DNA of 64,000 nucleotides. Source: Flammula alnicola (taxonomy: Eukaryota > Basidiomycota > Agaricomycetes > Agaricales > Strophariaceae). The number at the start of each line of letters is the position of its first letter. Positions within the stretch are counted from its first letter, which is position 1. Shown piece after piece: positions 12,447-23,060 of the stretch. Location: contig JADNRV010000181.1 in assembly GCA_015499995.1 (NCBI GenBank), positions 37,824 to 101,823 of the forward strand, written 5' to 3'. The position numbers and the translations under genes were made by a program. The notes under the pieces are model-generated. The model worked only from the letters and a program-made list of their open reading frames with translations. It was not told where the DNA came from and did no database searches.

Positions 12447-14768
12447 CTAATCTGCCGCACCCTGCTTCGCTTCCAGTGCCTCCCTCAGACCCCCTTGTCC
12501 TATCCCTCCTTCACCTACGACAGCTTGCACGGCTGCTGCCAGTCCACTCTGCAATGGCTCTGACTCCACTGAATCTTCTGTGCGTGCGCTTAGGGGTGGC
12601 TCGAGCTCCACCGGTACGTCCGTCATGGGTACGTCCGTCATGGGTACGACCCACTCCATGTCGATGTCGACGTCGATGATGGCACTGCCAAGCCCAAGGG
12701 GGAAGTCGAGGTCTTTGCGGGTAAGGGAGAAGGTTGTTTTTAGGGAGGCAGGCGAGGGGGACGTTGATGTTGATGTTGATGTCATGTTGGAAGGGGAGGG
12801 AGCAGGAGAAGGGGGCGGTTGCAGCATGTGGAACATAGGTATGAACCAGAACCATCCAATAAACACCTGTTGTAGTGAATCGAGAATCATTGTTACTTGC
12901 TTCCACGAAATTGACACAGAAATGAATTCAGAAACCCACCTGTCCAACATAAAGTTTCACCCTGAGCTCTCTCCCCGCATCCAAAACGATACCTTTATCC
13001 AAATTAGCACCGACAAGGGCATCTTCAGGTATATTCAAATCCAGCGAAGTCGTGGTGACATCGTTCATCGAATTTGCTTCGGAGTGCGACATGCCAGTCG
13101 CGTCCGCATGTTGGGCAATCACCTTGGGGGTCTCCTGGTGTTCGTGGTGAGCATCTGCGGCCTTTGCATGCAGCTCATGCTTAAGCCCCTGCCAGTGTCC
13201 TTCTGATAGTGGACAGAGGGTGTATACGTGGATTTTTTCTCCCTAAAAATGGAAAGGTGAGTCGAACGAAACTCACAAAAAAAAATAAGGAAGGAGAAGA
13301 GATAGAGATAACTACGAACCTTTTCGTCAACAACCATCTCCTCTGACCCGTTGACAACACCCAGCCTTGCAAAACTCCTCACCATCTTTCCCTTATCCCA
13401 CTTGCCGCTATTGAAAGCCTGACTCGGGACCTCTTCTTCCGTTGATTCTCCATGGGACAGATGTTCCGACCCGTGCCGCTTCTTCCCTAAGTGGCCGTCA
13501 GGATCGCGTGTGTGCGCCTCCCACTCTTCGAGGAGGTCAACGAGGCGGTCGTCGTACCGCGCTAGTGACGCCCAGACCTGGCTCTGGGGTGTCGGACTTG
13601 AACCACTGCCAGCAGTCGGTCCCTTGGCCATGCTCGTCTTCTCAATGACCATGTTCGCCGCGCGGACAACACCCATCTTCATGCCCGACGTCTCTCGCAT
13701 CCGGAGCTTCAGCTGGGTCAAGCGCACCTTCGGTCTCGGCTCCGTGCTCCTCTTAAATGTTAACGTTGGGTCCAGCTGCGTCGTTGAGGTCGGTGTCACA
13801 GCCCACATATCTTTCGGTGCCTCATGTGCGAGCAGCAACGCCCAATAATACAGAAACCGTCGCTGACTTGGGATGCTCACGCCTTGCTTCACTTTGCCTG
13901 CCTTCGCAGGGTCCTTCTCCGAGGGCGGCTTCATTCGACGCGCCGTATGTAGATCCAGGACGCCTTTCAGTGCGTCTGTGAACGATTTCTCGGGGTTTGG
14001 TGTTGTCGATCTAGGTGAGGAGGCTCCGGTGTCGACGTCCAGAATACCGTCTGTGTCCGACCGCACGGGTTTCTCGAAGAGGGGCGACTCGGACAGCGGA
14101 TTAATGGAAATTCCGGCAGATAGTTGGTTCTCGTCGTCGGAGGGAAGAGCATCGATGGTACTTTCCATACGCCTTTTCGCCCATTCCTTCGCTGTGTAGC
14201 TGCGTTCGAGTTGCGGAGGCATGGGGCTGTCGTCCAGTGAGAGAAGGTATGCGCACGCCATCGTTCCAGAACGGCCCTTGCCAGCTTTGCAATGCAGGAC
14301 GGCCACGCGATCTGGGGAGCCTTTTAGCCAGACGTCCATCTCCCTCGCGACGAGCGGCATCATGGCAAGTGGAGGCGCACTGGAAATCGTTCAACATACG
14401 TTCGTGAACTCCTGATATGCACTCACTGATGATCCGGAAACGGATATCGACTGACGCGCCCTTCAAATTCATCCGCGTCGTACGAGTTCTCCTTGATCGG
14501 ACAAAAGTTGAAGACCCAGTAGTTCTTCCCGTGTCGGTGCTCGAGAAATCGGATGGCATCTTCCCTACGATTGCGGTACAGGCCTTCAATTCCTGAGGCT
14601 GGATAGCCCATAATTATAACTTGGTCCGTTACATAGACCAAATCTACACTACCGGTCAGAGTTGTCTAAAGCTCCAAATCCAATTCACATACCCAGCTCG
14701 ACGTTGAGGTTGTGGTCTTTGAATCTGGCCTTGTTCCCTGATACAAGTCGGCGAATGTAGTCTGTCAT
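12447..14768 (-). CDS. PTEN: PTEN-type phosphatidylinositol 3-phosphatase
   Basis: Dual-specificity/lipid phosphatase that removes the 3-phosphate of PI(3,4,5)P3, opposing PI3-kinase signalling at membranes. The start at 14768 gives MTDYIRRLVSGNKARFKDHN. After the first intron, DLVYVTDQVIIMGYPASGIE matches the PTEN N-terminus. The next exon has GLYRNRREDAIRFLEHRHGK and RYPFPDH, the latter carrying the general-acid Asp. The active-site P-loop is HCKAGKGRSG (HCxxGxGRS; human PTEN has T in place of the last S). A C2-like region follows (ELRVKLYVGQVFIGWFWFIP), then a Ser/Pro/Glu-rich tail ending at 12447. A low-complexity insertion of about 150 residues, rich in S, T and P, lies between the phosphatase and C2 parts. 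At least five introns. The tail contains a duplicated MTDVP unit. Confidence 0.9.
12614..12643 (-). repeat. 15-base tandem duplication inside the PTEN C-terminal tail
   Basis: The 15-base unit gtacgtccgtcatgg occurs twice in perfect head-to-tail order. It is in frame and duplicates five residues (MTDVP) of the PTEN tail. Because it keeps the frame, it is a likely site of length polymorphism. Confidence 0.85.
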
Positions 14769-15155
14769 TGTGGTGGTAGAAAGGAGAAAAGCAGGGAGGA
14801 GGTAAGTGGGAGACTGAGAGTTCGGTTTGAGCAAAGTCGGTTTGTGACGTCACAGGAGCACTTGGGCTAGGCCCACTGAGTACACCATCTCATCACTTTT
14901 GCTCACTCTATCCTCAGCAGCTATGTAAATATACATTTAGTGCATGCGCACATCGTATTTAACTTGCTCAATGTTCATATGCCATAGATGGCGCAAAAGA
15001 AGAGAGAGTCGACCTTCTTTCCATCTGGGCGCCAGTTTCATTTTCGAAGTTCGAACAAGATCACCAAGTTGACGCTCAATGTTTTCTCTCGTTCAAGACG
15101 AAAGAAAATGGTTTCCAAAAGAATACAATGTCATAATTTGGTGATTACTGAATTT
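14769..15155. other. Intergenic region between PTEN and GNAT genes
   Basis: Promoter of the minus-strand PTEN gene and 3' flank of the minus-strand GNAT gene. No further feature was recognised. Confidence 0.35.
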
Positions 15156-15766
15156 CTAAGCTTCCAAACTTCTTCTCTCTGCCCATTCTTCTTGCAGAAC
15201 ACCCATGTGGATGTTGTCCTGCCATGAGCCATTAGTCCACCTTGCTTTGCGCGATCGAACTTCCTCAACGAATCCACTTTATAGTATGCAGCATGCGAGT
15301 CATCAGGAAAGTATCGAACTAAAATCGAAAGCACGTACATTTTTTTGTAGACCGCTGCCGCTCGTTCATTCTCCTCATGTACAATGAGGGATACGCGGTG
15401 CATATTGAGCGAGATGAACGCATAGTCCACCATAAACTTCATCACTTCCGTTCCATAGCCATTATTCCAATACTCTGGAAGAAACCCGATTCCCACATTC
15501 GTATCCCGATTTCCTGGCTCCTCCTTTTGTTGGAAGTTGATGAATCCAATGAAGGCCGAGTCTGGGTCGGCGTCTAAGAGCTCGACAATACAAAACATAA
15601 TGGCTTTGTCGACGGCCTTATTCACGTACTCTACCGACATTGTCCTTGGGACAGGGAATAGTGAATTCATTAATGGCGCCACATATCGGTTATTCGTCAG
15701 GCGAAGTAGGTTATCGAGGTCGGACGGGCGACAGGCACGAAGGCGGAGTCGTTCTGTGACGAACAT
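15156..15766 (-). CDS. GNAT-family N-acetyltransferase (RimJ/RimL-like), second intact copy
   Basis: Starts MFVTERLRLRACRPSDLDNL. Motif A is YWNNGYGTEVMKFMVDYAF and motif B is LNMHRVSLIVHEENERAAAV, with the core also containing AFIGFINFQQKEEPGNRD. A single intron after YKK (donor GTACGT, acceptor AAAG) joins to IGFVEEVRSRKARWTNGSW, and the frame ends at a TAG at 15156-15158 after EWAERRSLEA. The intron position is the same as in the gene at 9574-10258, showing common descent. The product is about 185 residues, the usual length for RimJ-like enzymes. The substrate is unknown. The pseudogenes at 19685-20125 and 15973-16048 are closer to this copy than to the one at 9574. Confidence 0.8.
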
Positions 15767-16591
15767 GGAGCTTACCTTGTTGGAGGGGTCTCCTCTTCAG
15801 AGATTTGTTAAAATATGAAGGCGAAGCTGCGGAAAGGGGGTATTTGAGGGGTTCTAATAGCTGCGCGCTACGCAGTTACTGTAGGTCAAAATTATCTGCC
15901 CCAGAACAGTGTACACAGTGTCAGTGGCTTGAAATCAGCCGATACCTACGGACTCAATTTCTAATTTTACCATCCAGGATCTTCCAAGAACTCGATGATG
16001 CAGAACATATGTGGGCTTTCGACGAATTTCCTCGTCTCATCTTCCGAGGTGCTGCGGTGGCCCGAAGACTGATTACAATCACAATGTGACTCGACCGCAG
16101 ACTCAACTATCTCTCTAGATTCGGGAGCTTGTGGGATGGAGCAAGGCAAACGCTTAGGCCTTTAGGAATTATCCAACGTCTATTTTTGTCGTAGATCGTT
16201 GACGCGTCCGCACTGCTGTAACTGGCCATGGGATGCCCCTCCTGTCTTTCTTAAACGACTACGTATACGTCCTTGTTCCGCTGGAACATCGATTGCATCG
16301 CACTTAAGAAAGAAAACGAGCTATCGCCTAGGAGTGACTGGCGGGGCAAATAAACCTGTATCAGTTAGTACAAGCGCCCGTCATTGTCGCCAACATATGT
16401 ACCTTGAAAAAAATTGCACGCCCATACGCTGTGTTCGACTCCTGTACCTTCGGGAGACCTTAAACTTTTGCATTATTCTTCGTTCCACAGAAGAACGAGC
16501 AATACCCAACTTTTCTCCATTACGAGTACGCACATTTCAAAGGCTGTGTTCTAGGCAGATCCAAACTGTATTCTTTGAGCATAAAAAACTT
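15767..16591. other. Intergenic region upstream of GNAT gene, with a GNAT fossil
   Basis: Contains the promoter of the minus-strand GNAT gene and, at 15973-16048, a short GNAT remnant. The rest (16060-16590) shows no recognisable gene. Its right end is the 3' flank of the second tRNA-Asp. Confidence 0.4.
15973..16048 (-). pseudogene. GNAT gene fragment
   Basis: About 25 codons, reading EDETRKFVESPHMFCIIEFL, match the inner part of the GNAT pseudogene at 19685-20125 nearly letter for letter at DNA level. No other part of the gene is present on either side. It is a short fossil of a duplication, not a functional unit. Confidence 0.7.
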
Positions 16592-16690
16592 CTCTCTGTC
16601 TGGGAGTCGAACCCAGCTTTCGCGCGGTCAGCATTAACGTCTTTCTGGTGATATGACAGGCGCGTGTACTAACCGATATACTAACAAAGA
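16592..16690 (-). tRNA. tRNA-Asp (anticodon GTC) with a 27-base intron
   Basis: Same acceptor (TCTTTGT/ACAGAGA), D-arm and T-arm (CTGGG-TTCGACT-CCCAG) as the tRNA at 12225-12311. The anticodon stem is CGCGC/GCGCG with loop CTGTCA..C and anticodon GTC. The intron after the base 3' of the anticodon is 27 bases long and unrelated in sequence to the 15-base intron of the other copy. The mature tRNAs would differ by at most one base, in the anticodon loop. Confidence 0.88.
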
Positions 16691-17171
16691 CTATACCCTG
16701 TTTTCCTCGAGACTGACAAGATGGGGAGCACCTTGGGACCGAGTTCTAACACGGGAGGTACGTGCAGTTATGTATGGCCATGAGCTGAATACTTTCCAAG
16801 TGCATGAACTCAATATGGAAATAAATTAACCATGAATGGGAGTAACGGTCATGAATAAGGAATTCTGGTGGACAGTAAGTAGTATACTATATCCGTGTCG
16901 TACATTCACAAGTAATGTGCTAATTAGACAACACTGCCAGTGCAAAGATCTACTATCTCGTAACCAGCATGAAATCAAATAACATCGCCAAGCCTCGCTC
17001 GCAGTCCGACGTCGAATATAAATACGAATATGGATACGGATATGGATATGGATGCGCAAAAAAGAAATCGGGGAAAGTTGAAGGAACGTGAGTGTTTTCA
17101 AATTTCAAGTTGTTGTCACAGTTGGGGTTGGTGAAAGTTGTGATGGTGATACCGGTGGTGTCGCGATAGCA
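16691..17171. other. Intergenic region between tRNA-Asp and cyclin
   Basis: 3' flank of the minus-strand cyclin gene. Contains a short imperfect hexamer run (tatgga/tacgga, about 17025-17055). No gene was recognised. Confidence 0.35.
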
Positions 17172-19047
17172 TTATGGTTTAGCGGCCTCGACGTTGCCTT
17201 CATCTTTCTCATTAGATTGTGCTTGTTTAGCCGCGGAGAGTTCGCGATGATGCCGGATCTCATCCTTGATATCGATTAAGTCTTTCTTGAGGTTCACGTC
17301 CCCGTTCTCGGGCCAGCGTTCCAAGCTCCATTGGCGCATGTAGGTGCTGCACTGCAATCCCATGAAGACGATATCAGAAGTCGTTAAGGTCAGTAAGAGC
17401 AAGGAAGCTCACCCTATAGTACCGCTTGTGCGCGTACTTTTTGTACAGCGATTCGTGTTGAACAGGATCGGTGATGATGTACTCCAACATAATGGTGGCC
17501 ACTGGGATGAGTTCCTTCTCCGCATAAGTGGTATAGTGCTCGAGGTTGGCAGTCTGAATCATCAAGAAGGAAGAACAATAGCGCGTCAATCATCACAATA
17601 TAGGGAGCAGGATGTGTCCACCCACCCATTCCTCCCGGCCTAAGGTCAACCTGGCAAGCCACATCGAAGCAGCTGAGAGCAAAGATGGTACCATACCAAT
17701 CAAGCGCCTCTCGACACAAGCCACTTCAAGCAAATACTTGGCAATGGTTCGCGCATGGACTTCGCAGTCGTCTGCCTTACTAGCACGCCTTAACCAGCCC
17801 ATTGGACCAGGCGCCCGGAGATCCCAATCAAGGGTTCTCAAGATGTACCTCTCGGCCTTGAGGATCTCCTCGACGGTATACTGGTCAGCGGCGAGGTACG
17901 CGATCTCTTTGACGGACGGTGAGTAGGTCTCTTCAAATTTAGTCGCAATAAAGAAGCAGGCGAGGCCGACAAGCTGGACCTTCGAGATGGAGATGGGACG
18001 AGAACCAAGGAAACGGTCGAGGATATTCACACAGAGGAAAAACGACTCGGATAGGAGGTTGAACCGGGCATGGACCTGGAGGAGCCAGTCGATCAGCACA
18101 CCGCGGTGTTCCCAGGTAATTTCCGCTTGGTCTTTCATGTAGTCTGGATTGGGCATCGTAGCCAACTAGACATATATGAGTTAAAATGAAAGCATTGTGA
18201 CGGAAGACATGTACCTCGATTTCCTTCAAGTACACGCAGACATCCGCGACGTATTCGCTGACCATGAGCGGGTCGTCCCAGTCTTCCGCGTCCAAGTCAT
18301 CCCACAGTTGGACATTGGACGACGAAGGCTCGACAGCCTCGAGTTCCGAGGCAACCTTGTCTGCTTCTGCTTGAGAATCGTCCACACATTTTGCGTGGAT
18401 GACGGGCTTCTCGTCGGTATGACGTCTCTTGAACACGCGTCCCGTTTCTTCGTCTTTGTGCGGCTCGTCGACTTCCATCTTCTCTTGTATATGCTCGATT
18501 GTGGGCTTTGCATCGATGGTGACCTCTGTCTCCGTCTTGGACACGGTGGTGCTCTCGCTCGGAGCCCTGGCCACCAGACGCCTGGAGGCAGCAATGCCGG
18601 CCAAGCGTCTGGCCGGGGGTTTAACAACCGTTTTCTGTTTTGCCGCTGCGGCTTCCTTCAACTTTTCCGTCGTCGTCTCCTTGCCCTTGCCGGCAGGGAC
18701 AGCAGCCTTTGCCTTGTTGTTGCCGACCAGCCCAGTAACCTCCACCAACACTTCCCTCTTCCTCTTCACACCCGTCTCCTTCTCATCCTTTCCGGTCTCC
18801 ACGGTTTTGGCCTTCGAAGCCGCTGTAGATGCTGTGGCACGGGTGGTCGCGGAAGTGGCCGTGGTGCCACCTCCCAACACCGATTTTACGCGTGAGGTGA
18901 CAATTCTCGACGGTCGTGCGTTGGCATTTTCGTTATCCTTGGTAGAACGTGCCACCCTCGTCGTCCTCCTCACCTAGACAAATACGATGCCCAGTCAAGA
19001 CTTGTTTCATTAAAGACGGTGCATAAACTTACTGGGATGGAGGACAT
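17172..19047 (-). CDS. G2/mitotic B-type cyclin
   Basis: Regulatory subunit of Cdk1 that drives entry into mitosis. A five-codon first exon (MSSIP, start 19047) is joined by a short intron to VRRTTRVARSTKDNENANAR. About 300 low-complexity residues rich in Lys, Ala and Thr follow, as in B cyclin N-termini. The acidic block LWDDLDAEDWDDPLMVSEYV precedes the cyclin box, which begins in the next exon: MPNPDYMKDQAEITWEHRGV, LIDWLLQVHARFNLLSESFF, then FFIATKFEETYSPSVKEIAY. The second cyclin fold continues through ILRTLDWDLRAPGPMGWLRR and HYTTYAEKELIPVATIMLEY. The frame ends AKQAQSNEKDEGNVEAAKP at 17172. About five introns. The first half and the promoter were duplicated to 27231-28445. Confidence 0.9.
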
Positions 19048-19684
19048 CTTCCTCCGTCTCGGAGAATCAGTAATAGTAGGCGAATGTTAAGCTATGGTTG
19101 GAGGTGTCGCAGAGTGTCAGAAATGAGAGGAAATGTCCAGGTGATGATGAGAGCAGGAACAAGGCTTGCAAATGAATTTGAATGGTCAAATTTGGATAGA
19201 AAAATACAAGTGCAAATAAGTGGGACGCGTTGATCACGTGGGCGCGCGTCGCGTATTAATTGGAAATTGCATCTCTTGTCTCCTGTTCGTGCCATGAGGT
19301 ATATCCTGGAGACACATAATAATGAATAAGTTCAGCTCTCTTTATTACTAAGTATCCTAATTTTTTATTTTAAAAACGAGAATCTACACCTACAGAATTC
19401 CATTTTCGTACTACGTCCCTGCCAGATGGCATTTCAAAGAACCAAAAGACTATGACAGTGCAACCAACCTTCGTGCCATCTATCCTGTGTGAAAGAGTTG
19501 AGTACGATAGGCTACCCGCAGCCGCAGCAGTACGGAGGCATAATCAACAATCTCTGACCCATTAGGTAAAACTAGTGGTTGGATATAATTCCTATTGTTA
19601 GACTGTGATTCTAATCGATATTTCACCATTATGTGAACTGCAATTCGCCGGTTGCAGGATAAGATCAAAAATACTGCACCTTCA
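19048..19684. other. Cyclin promoter and intergenic region
   Basis: Promoter region of the minus-strand cyclin gene. Up to about 19390 it has a matching copy at 28118-28445, including the shared stretch ttcagctctctttattacta. The remainder shows no gene. Confidence 0.5.
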
Positions 19685-20125
19685 ATGTTCGTTACAGAAA
19701 GACTTCAATTTTGCACCTATCGAAACTCAGACATGGATGCGCTCCTTGGTATATCCAACAACCAATACCTCACACCTTTAACGACCATGCATTTCCCTGT
19801 TCTGCGCATCACCTTGGAAGATGAGACGAGGAAATTCGTCGAAAGCCCACATATGTTCTGCATCATCGAGCTTTTGGAAGATATTCTTCGTTCATTGGGT
19901 TCATCACTTTCAAGAAAAAGGCAGAGCCAGGAAATCAAGACACAAACTACATGATTTCGTTGTATGAGAACTACTGGAACAAGCGCTATGGACCGGAAGT
20001 CATCAGATTTATGGTTGACTACGCAGCACACTTTCCTTAACCTGAACATGCACTGGATCTCTCAGGGTTTTCAAGGATAATATTAATGAGAGAGTGATGT
20101 GAGTCTATAAGAAATCGTGCGTACT
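19685..20125 (+). pseudogene. GNAT N-acetyltransferase pseudogene
   Basis: Starts MFVTERLQFCTYRNSDMDAL, close to the intact gene at 15156-15766. The first frame stops about 100 codons in, after a frameshift following CIIELLED. The homologous frame then resumes (SFIGFITFKKKAEPGNQDTN, YWNKRYGPEVIRFMVDYAA), stops at HFP, and a second shift leads to FLNLNMHWIS. The acetyl-CoA-binding GYG is RYG here. Two frameshifts plus decay of motif B make it a pseudogene. It is on the strand opposite to the other GNAT genes. Confidence 0.78.
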
Positions 20126-21213
20126 CTTCAGGTGCAAGTCCCTCGCTTGAATTGTTTACTCAAATGTCCTATTCTTCCGGTTACTGGTAGCAGATTTTCA
20201 AGATGAATGGGCGGAGAACAGAGTGTCTGTGACGCTTTAAATGTTTATCACCATCACATATTGTTGCCGTCGAGGCGAGTTGACCTCAAGTTGGAATTCG
20301 ACTCGCCTCGAAATCAGGGCAACTCGTATCAACTCGTTAATGTCCACCAGCCGGCAGCCGTTTCCGATTGACAGAGACACCTGCACCGCGCGGCGCGAAC
20401 TGCACTATCTGCTAGTCCTAAGTCAACGAGTCGCCTCGAGGTACCTCGACGAGTTGACACCCACCGGACCTGGGCATGAACACGTCTCGTTGCGTTCCAG
20501 CCATTCAAGCGCCTTCCACTTGTTGTACACGATTCGTACCCGCTAATGTACATTATGTTATTGAATATATTTCTTGACCTTTTAAAACGAATCATCCCGC
20601 TGTGGCAGTGCAGATGAGATAGCGATAGGACGGGATTACATAACATAGATTAGGGCGATCTCCGGTAGTGCCATGCACTCATCTGTCCACCACGTTCCGG
20701 ATTGGTCTGCTCCACCGCAAACACCGCTTTGTCAAGAAACTGCTGCACGGCTACCTGCCAGAAAGAGTCATCAAAATTTCGAGTTGATGAGTTGTTCACC
20801 TCGACTCGCCTCGCCTTGCCTCAACGGCAACACTACAACCGCTTACCCAGACAAGCAGGTAAGCATCGCTTAGGTCGCTACCGTGAGCTCCCCTATTCAA
20901 TCATAATGAATATCAGCTTACGTCTCAATGCATTGTCTAATAGGGTGTTCGGTATAAACGGATCCGATTTGATTACCAAACGGATTAGAAACAGATGGAT
21001 GAACTCAACCAGCACGTCGACGCAGTAGCGTCTAGTGCACTGACATTGCCTATATGGAACAGGTTCACGAAAGATTCGGCTTTACCAGACAATTCACAAA
21101 GGGCCATAAATAGCTCAGGAAAGGCGGTTGCAAGAGCAAGCAACTTTTAACAATCCCCCGATAATTCACCATATTCACCACGCCATAACTGCACCACCGC
21201 CACGACTAGGAAC
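20126..21213. other. Intergenic region before EasG-like copy C
   Basis: Holds the promoter of copy C. Scattered gaggcgagt/actcgcctc words in both orientations (20270-20460 and 20800-20830) look like a decayed inverted-repeat element. From 20897 to 21072 lies a block that recurs inverted at 28446-28626. No coding sequence was recognised. Confidence 0.4.
20897..21072 (+). repeat. Block repeated in inverted orientation at 28446-28626
   Basis: Shared words in opposite orientation include the tggaacaggttcacgaaa / tttcgtgaacctgttcca pair and the gtgttcggtataaac / gtttataccgaacac pair, with the same order of landmarks throughout about 178 bases. Related promoter-like blocks occur in direct orientation at 24834-24925 and 36350-36440. 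Confidence 0.75.
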
Positions 21214-22174
21214 ATGACAACTCTTATCACAGGTGGGACAGGGAAGACAGGACTTGCCCTTGCCAAACTTCTCCATGCTGCCAACCGGCCTGTTCTCCTC
21301 GCATCGCGTGCCGGGAAGGCGCCCGAACCTTTCAAGGCCGTGAAATTCGACTGGTTGGACAAGACGACATACGAGAACCCAGTCAACGCCGACCCCAAGA
21401 TCGATCGCGTCTACATGCTTGTACCCGCTATTTTCGACATGCTGTCATATGTTGGGCCATTCATCGACCTCGCCGTGTCCAAGGGCGTCAAGCGATTTGT
21501 CCTCTTGAGCGCCAGCCAGGTGGAGCCAGGCGATGACGCCCTCGGCAAGGTTCACCAGCACCTATTGGACATCGGGGTCGATTACACCGTCTTGCGTCCG
21601 ACCTGGTTCCAACGTAAGGCCTATCCTTGAGCTCGCTTACCCGTGCTTTCTGACGATCATGCTCACTATAGAGAACTTCGGTAAAAATTTCTACTTCAGC
21701 ATCCGAGAGCGCAACGAGATTTTCTCGGCTGCCGGCAACGGTCGGATCGCTTTTGTTTCAGTCGAGGATATCGCACAGGCAGCGTTTGATGCGTTGACGG
21801 CAGATAAAAGTCCCAACAAGGATCTCATGGTCTTCGGGCCTGAGTTGTATACATACGACGAGGTGTGTCCATCTCGTAGATGATCCATGCGTGCAGAAAT
21901 ATTAAAATACTGAAAACAGGCTGCCAAACTCCTGTCATCGATCCTTGGAAGAGAAATCACTCACAAGAGGCTCTCGATTGAGGAACTGGGAAAGCTTTAC
22001 ACCGGGTATGGCATGAGTGCAGAGTATGCCAGTTTGCTTAGCGCCATGGAGGGGAACGTCGGAAAAAGCAAAGAGGAGGAGCTTTTCAACACCAGTGACG
22101 ACAAGAAATTCATCGGCAAGCACACTTTGTTGGAGTACTTTCAAGCCAACCGTGAGTTGTGGATCAAGACGTAG
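21214..22174 (+). CDS. EasG-like NAD(P)-binding reductase, copy C (type 1)
   Basis: 281-residue member of the festuclavine synthase/NmrA-like family. Exons are 21214-21613 (400 bases), 21672-21862 and 21920-22174. The N-terminal loop is TLITGGTGKTGLALAKLLHA. VKFDWLDKTTYENP, FIDLAVSKGVKRFVLLSASQ, GKVHQHLLDIGVDYTVLRPT and GNGRIAFVSVEDIAQAAFDA follow, with KLLSSILGREITHKRLSIEE and ELWIKT at the end. The first intron joins WFQ to QNFGKNF, the type 1 signature shared with E and I. No lesion. It forms the first type 1/type 2 pair with copy D, whose start lies 2,216 bases downstream. There is no YxxxK catalytic pair, as expected for this family. The substrate is unknown. Confidence 0.87.
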
Positions 22175-22376
22175 ATATTGAATGTAACATTCGAAGAAAG
22201 TTGTCATTGCCGATAGTGGGCGCCGGGTTTGAAAAGAATCACTTTATGACTCGAAGCCGGAGGGGTTTGGGAAGGGTTCAGGTAAACAGACGTTGACTCA
22301 ATATTCCTGACATCGTTTTCGGGGTGGTTTGGTTGACGAACGCGTCTAGCTAGATAGTGTAATTGCGAGCGTACGC

Positions 22377-22806
22377 ATGTCCGATCCAAAATGCCCAAAT
22401 TTTGGCACTTATATACGGACTTTTTTTGGCCGGTTCCGACCGCATAGGGATCCGACCTACCTTTTTGAGGCCACTTCCGTCCGCCAAATAATCGCTGGCG
22501 ACTAAGGCCTCAAAATTTTGACAGTCAGGCGGGTACCTTGGGTCCCGACCTCCCTTTGGGTACCACTTCCGCCCGCATAGCGGTCTCGTACCTTGCTGGC
22601 GACTAGCCCTCAAAAGTTTTATGCCAGAGGGGCTCCTCAGGGAGGTCAACGAACGTACGAATTTGCATGAGACCTCTGGGCCGACCAGCCACTTTCGGAC
22701 CCTCTTTGGATCGGACATGCGGCCAAATTTTTCGGTTTCCGTCCGCATGAGGATCGAACATAGGCAGGATTTTGAGGCCATTTCCGTCCGCATAAGGATC
22801 GGACAT
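22377..22806. repeat. Insertion-like block of degenerate repeats bounded by inverted repeats
   Basis: The left end atgtccgatcc (22377-22387) is the exact reverse complement of the right end ggatcggacat (22796-22806). Inside, variants of gtccgcataaggatcggac and ttttgaggccacttccgtcc recur several times in both orientations. The block replaces a stretch of about 90 bases present at the same place in the E-F and G-H spacers. It looks like a non-autonomous foldback element or a decayed satellite. Confidence 0.55.
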
Positions 22807-22896
22807 ATCCCAGGACGTTAGATCAGCACTCGTTTGTAACACATCTTCTGGATTGCGACATCTTGACATCGTTGGGCGCAATTACAGCTAATTAAT

Positions 22897-23060
22897 TATC
22901 GATAGACCTGATTTGGCACAGTGCCGGGGATGCCGTTCGAAGTCGGAAAGACCGTTTGCCCTCTCTCACTAGATCTCACTCTGCATAGGCGGTCAAACCA
23001 AATCAGGTTCCACTAAACAAAGGCGCTCAGCGCTGTATCTGCGAAGTGGGTCTATCGATA
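22897..23060. mobile_element. Candidate MITE, 164 bases with 12-base terminal inverted repeats
   Basis: The left terminus tatcgatagacc (22897-22908) and right terminus ggtctatcgata (23049-23060) are perfect inverted repeats. If TA is the duplicated target, the termini read as TA-TCGATAGACC, the Tc1/mariner pattern. An internal inverted pair acctgatttgg / ccaaatcaggt (22906-22916, 22998-23008) could form a hairpin. The element is absent at the matching position of the E-F and G-H spacers. It has no coding capacity. Confidence 0.5.

Noticed and set aside
12225..16690. CRISPR-like or tandem-repeat reading of the two similar segments at 12.2 and 16.6 kb
   Set aside because: Both segments fold as intron-containing tRNA-Asp genes, which explains the similarity fully.
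18197..18977. Long plus-strand frames opposite the cyclin N-terminus (232 and 182 residues)
   Set aside because: The low-complexity, GC-rich cyclin coding sequence leaves the antisense frames open; the cyclin reading is supported by the cyclin box.
21147..21398. Recurrent minus-strand frame (MGSALTGFSYVVLSNQSN...) over each EasG-like start
   Set aside because: It recurs only because exon 1 recurs; it is the antisense frame of the conserved N-terminus and contains no independent signal.
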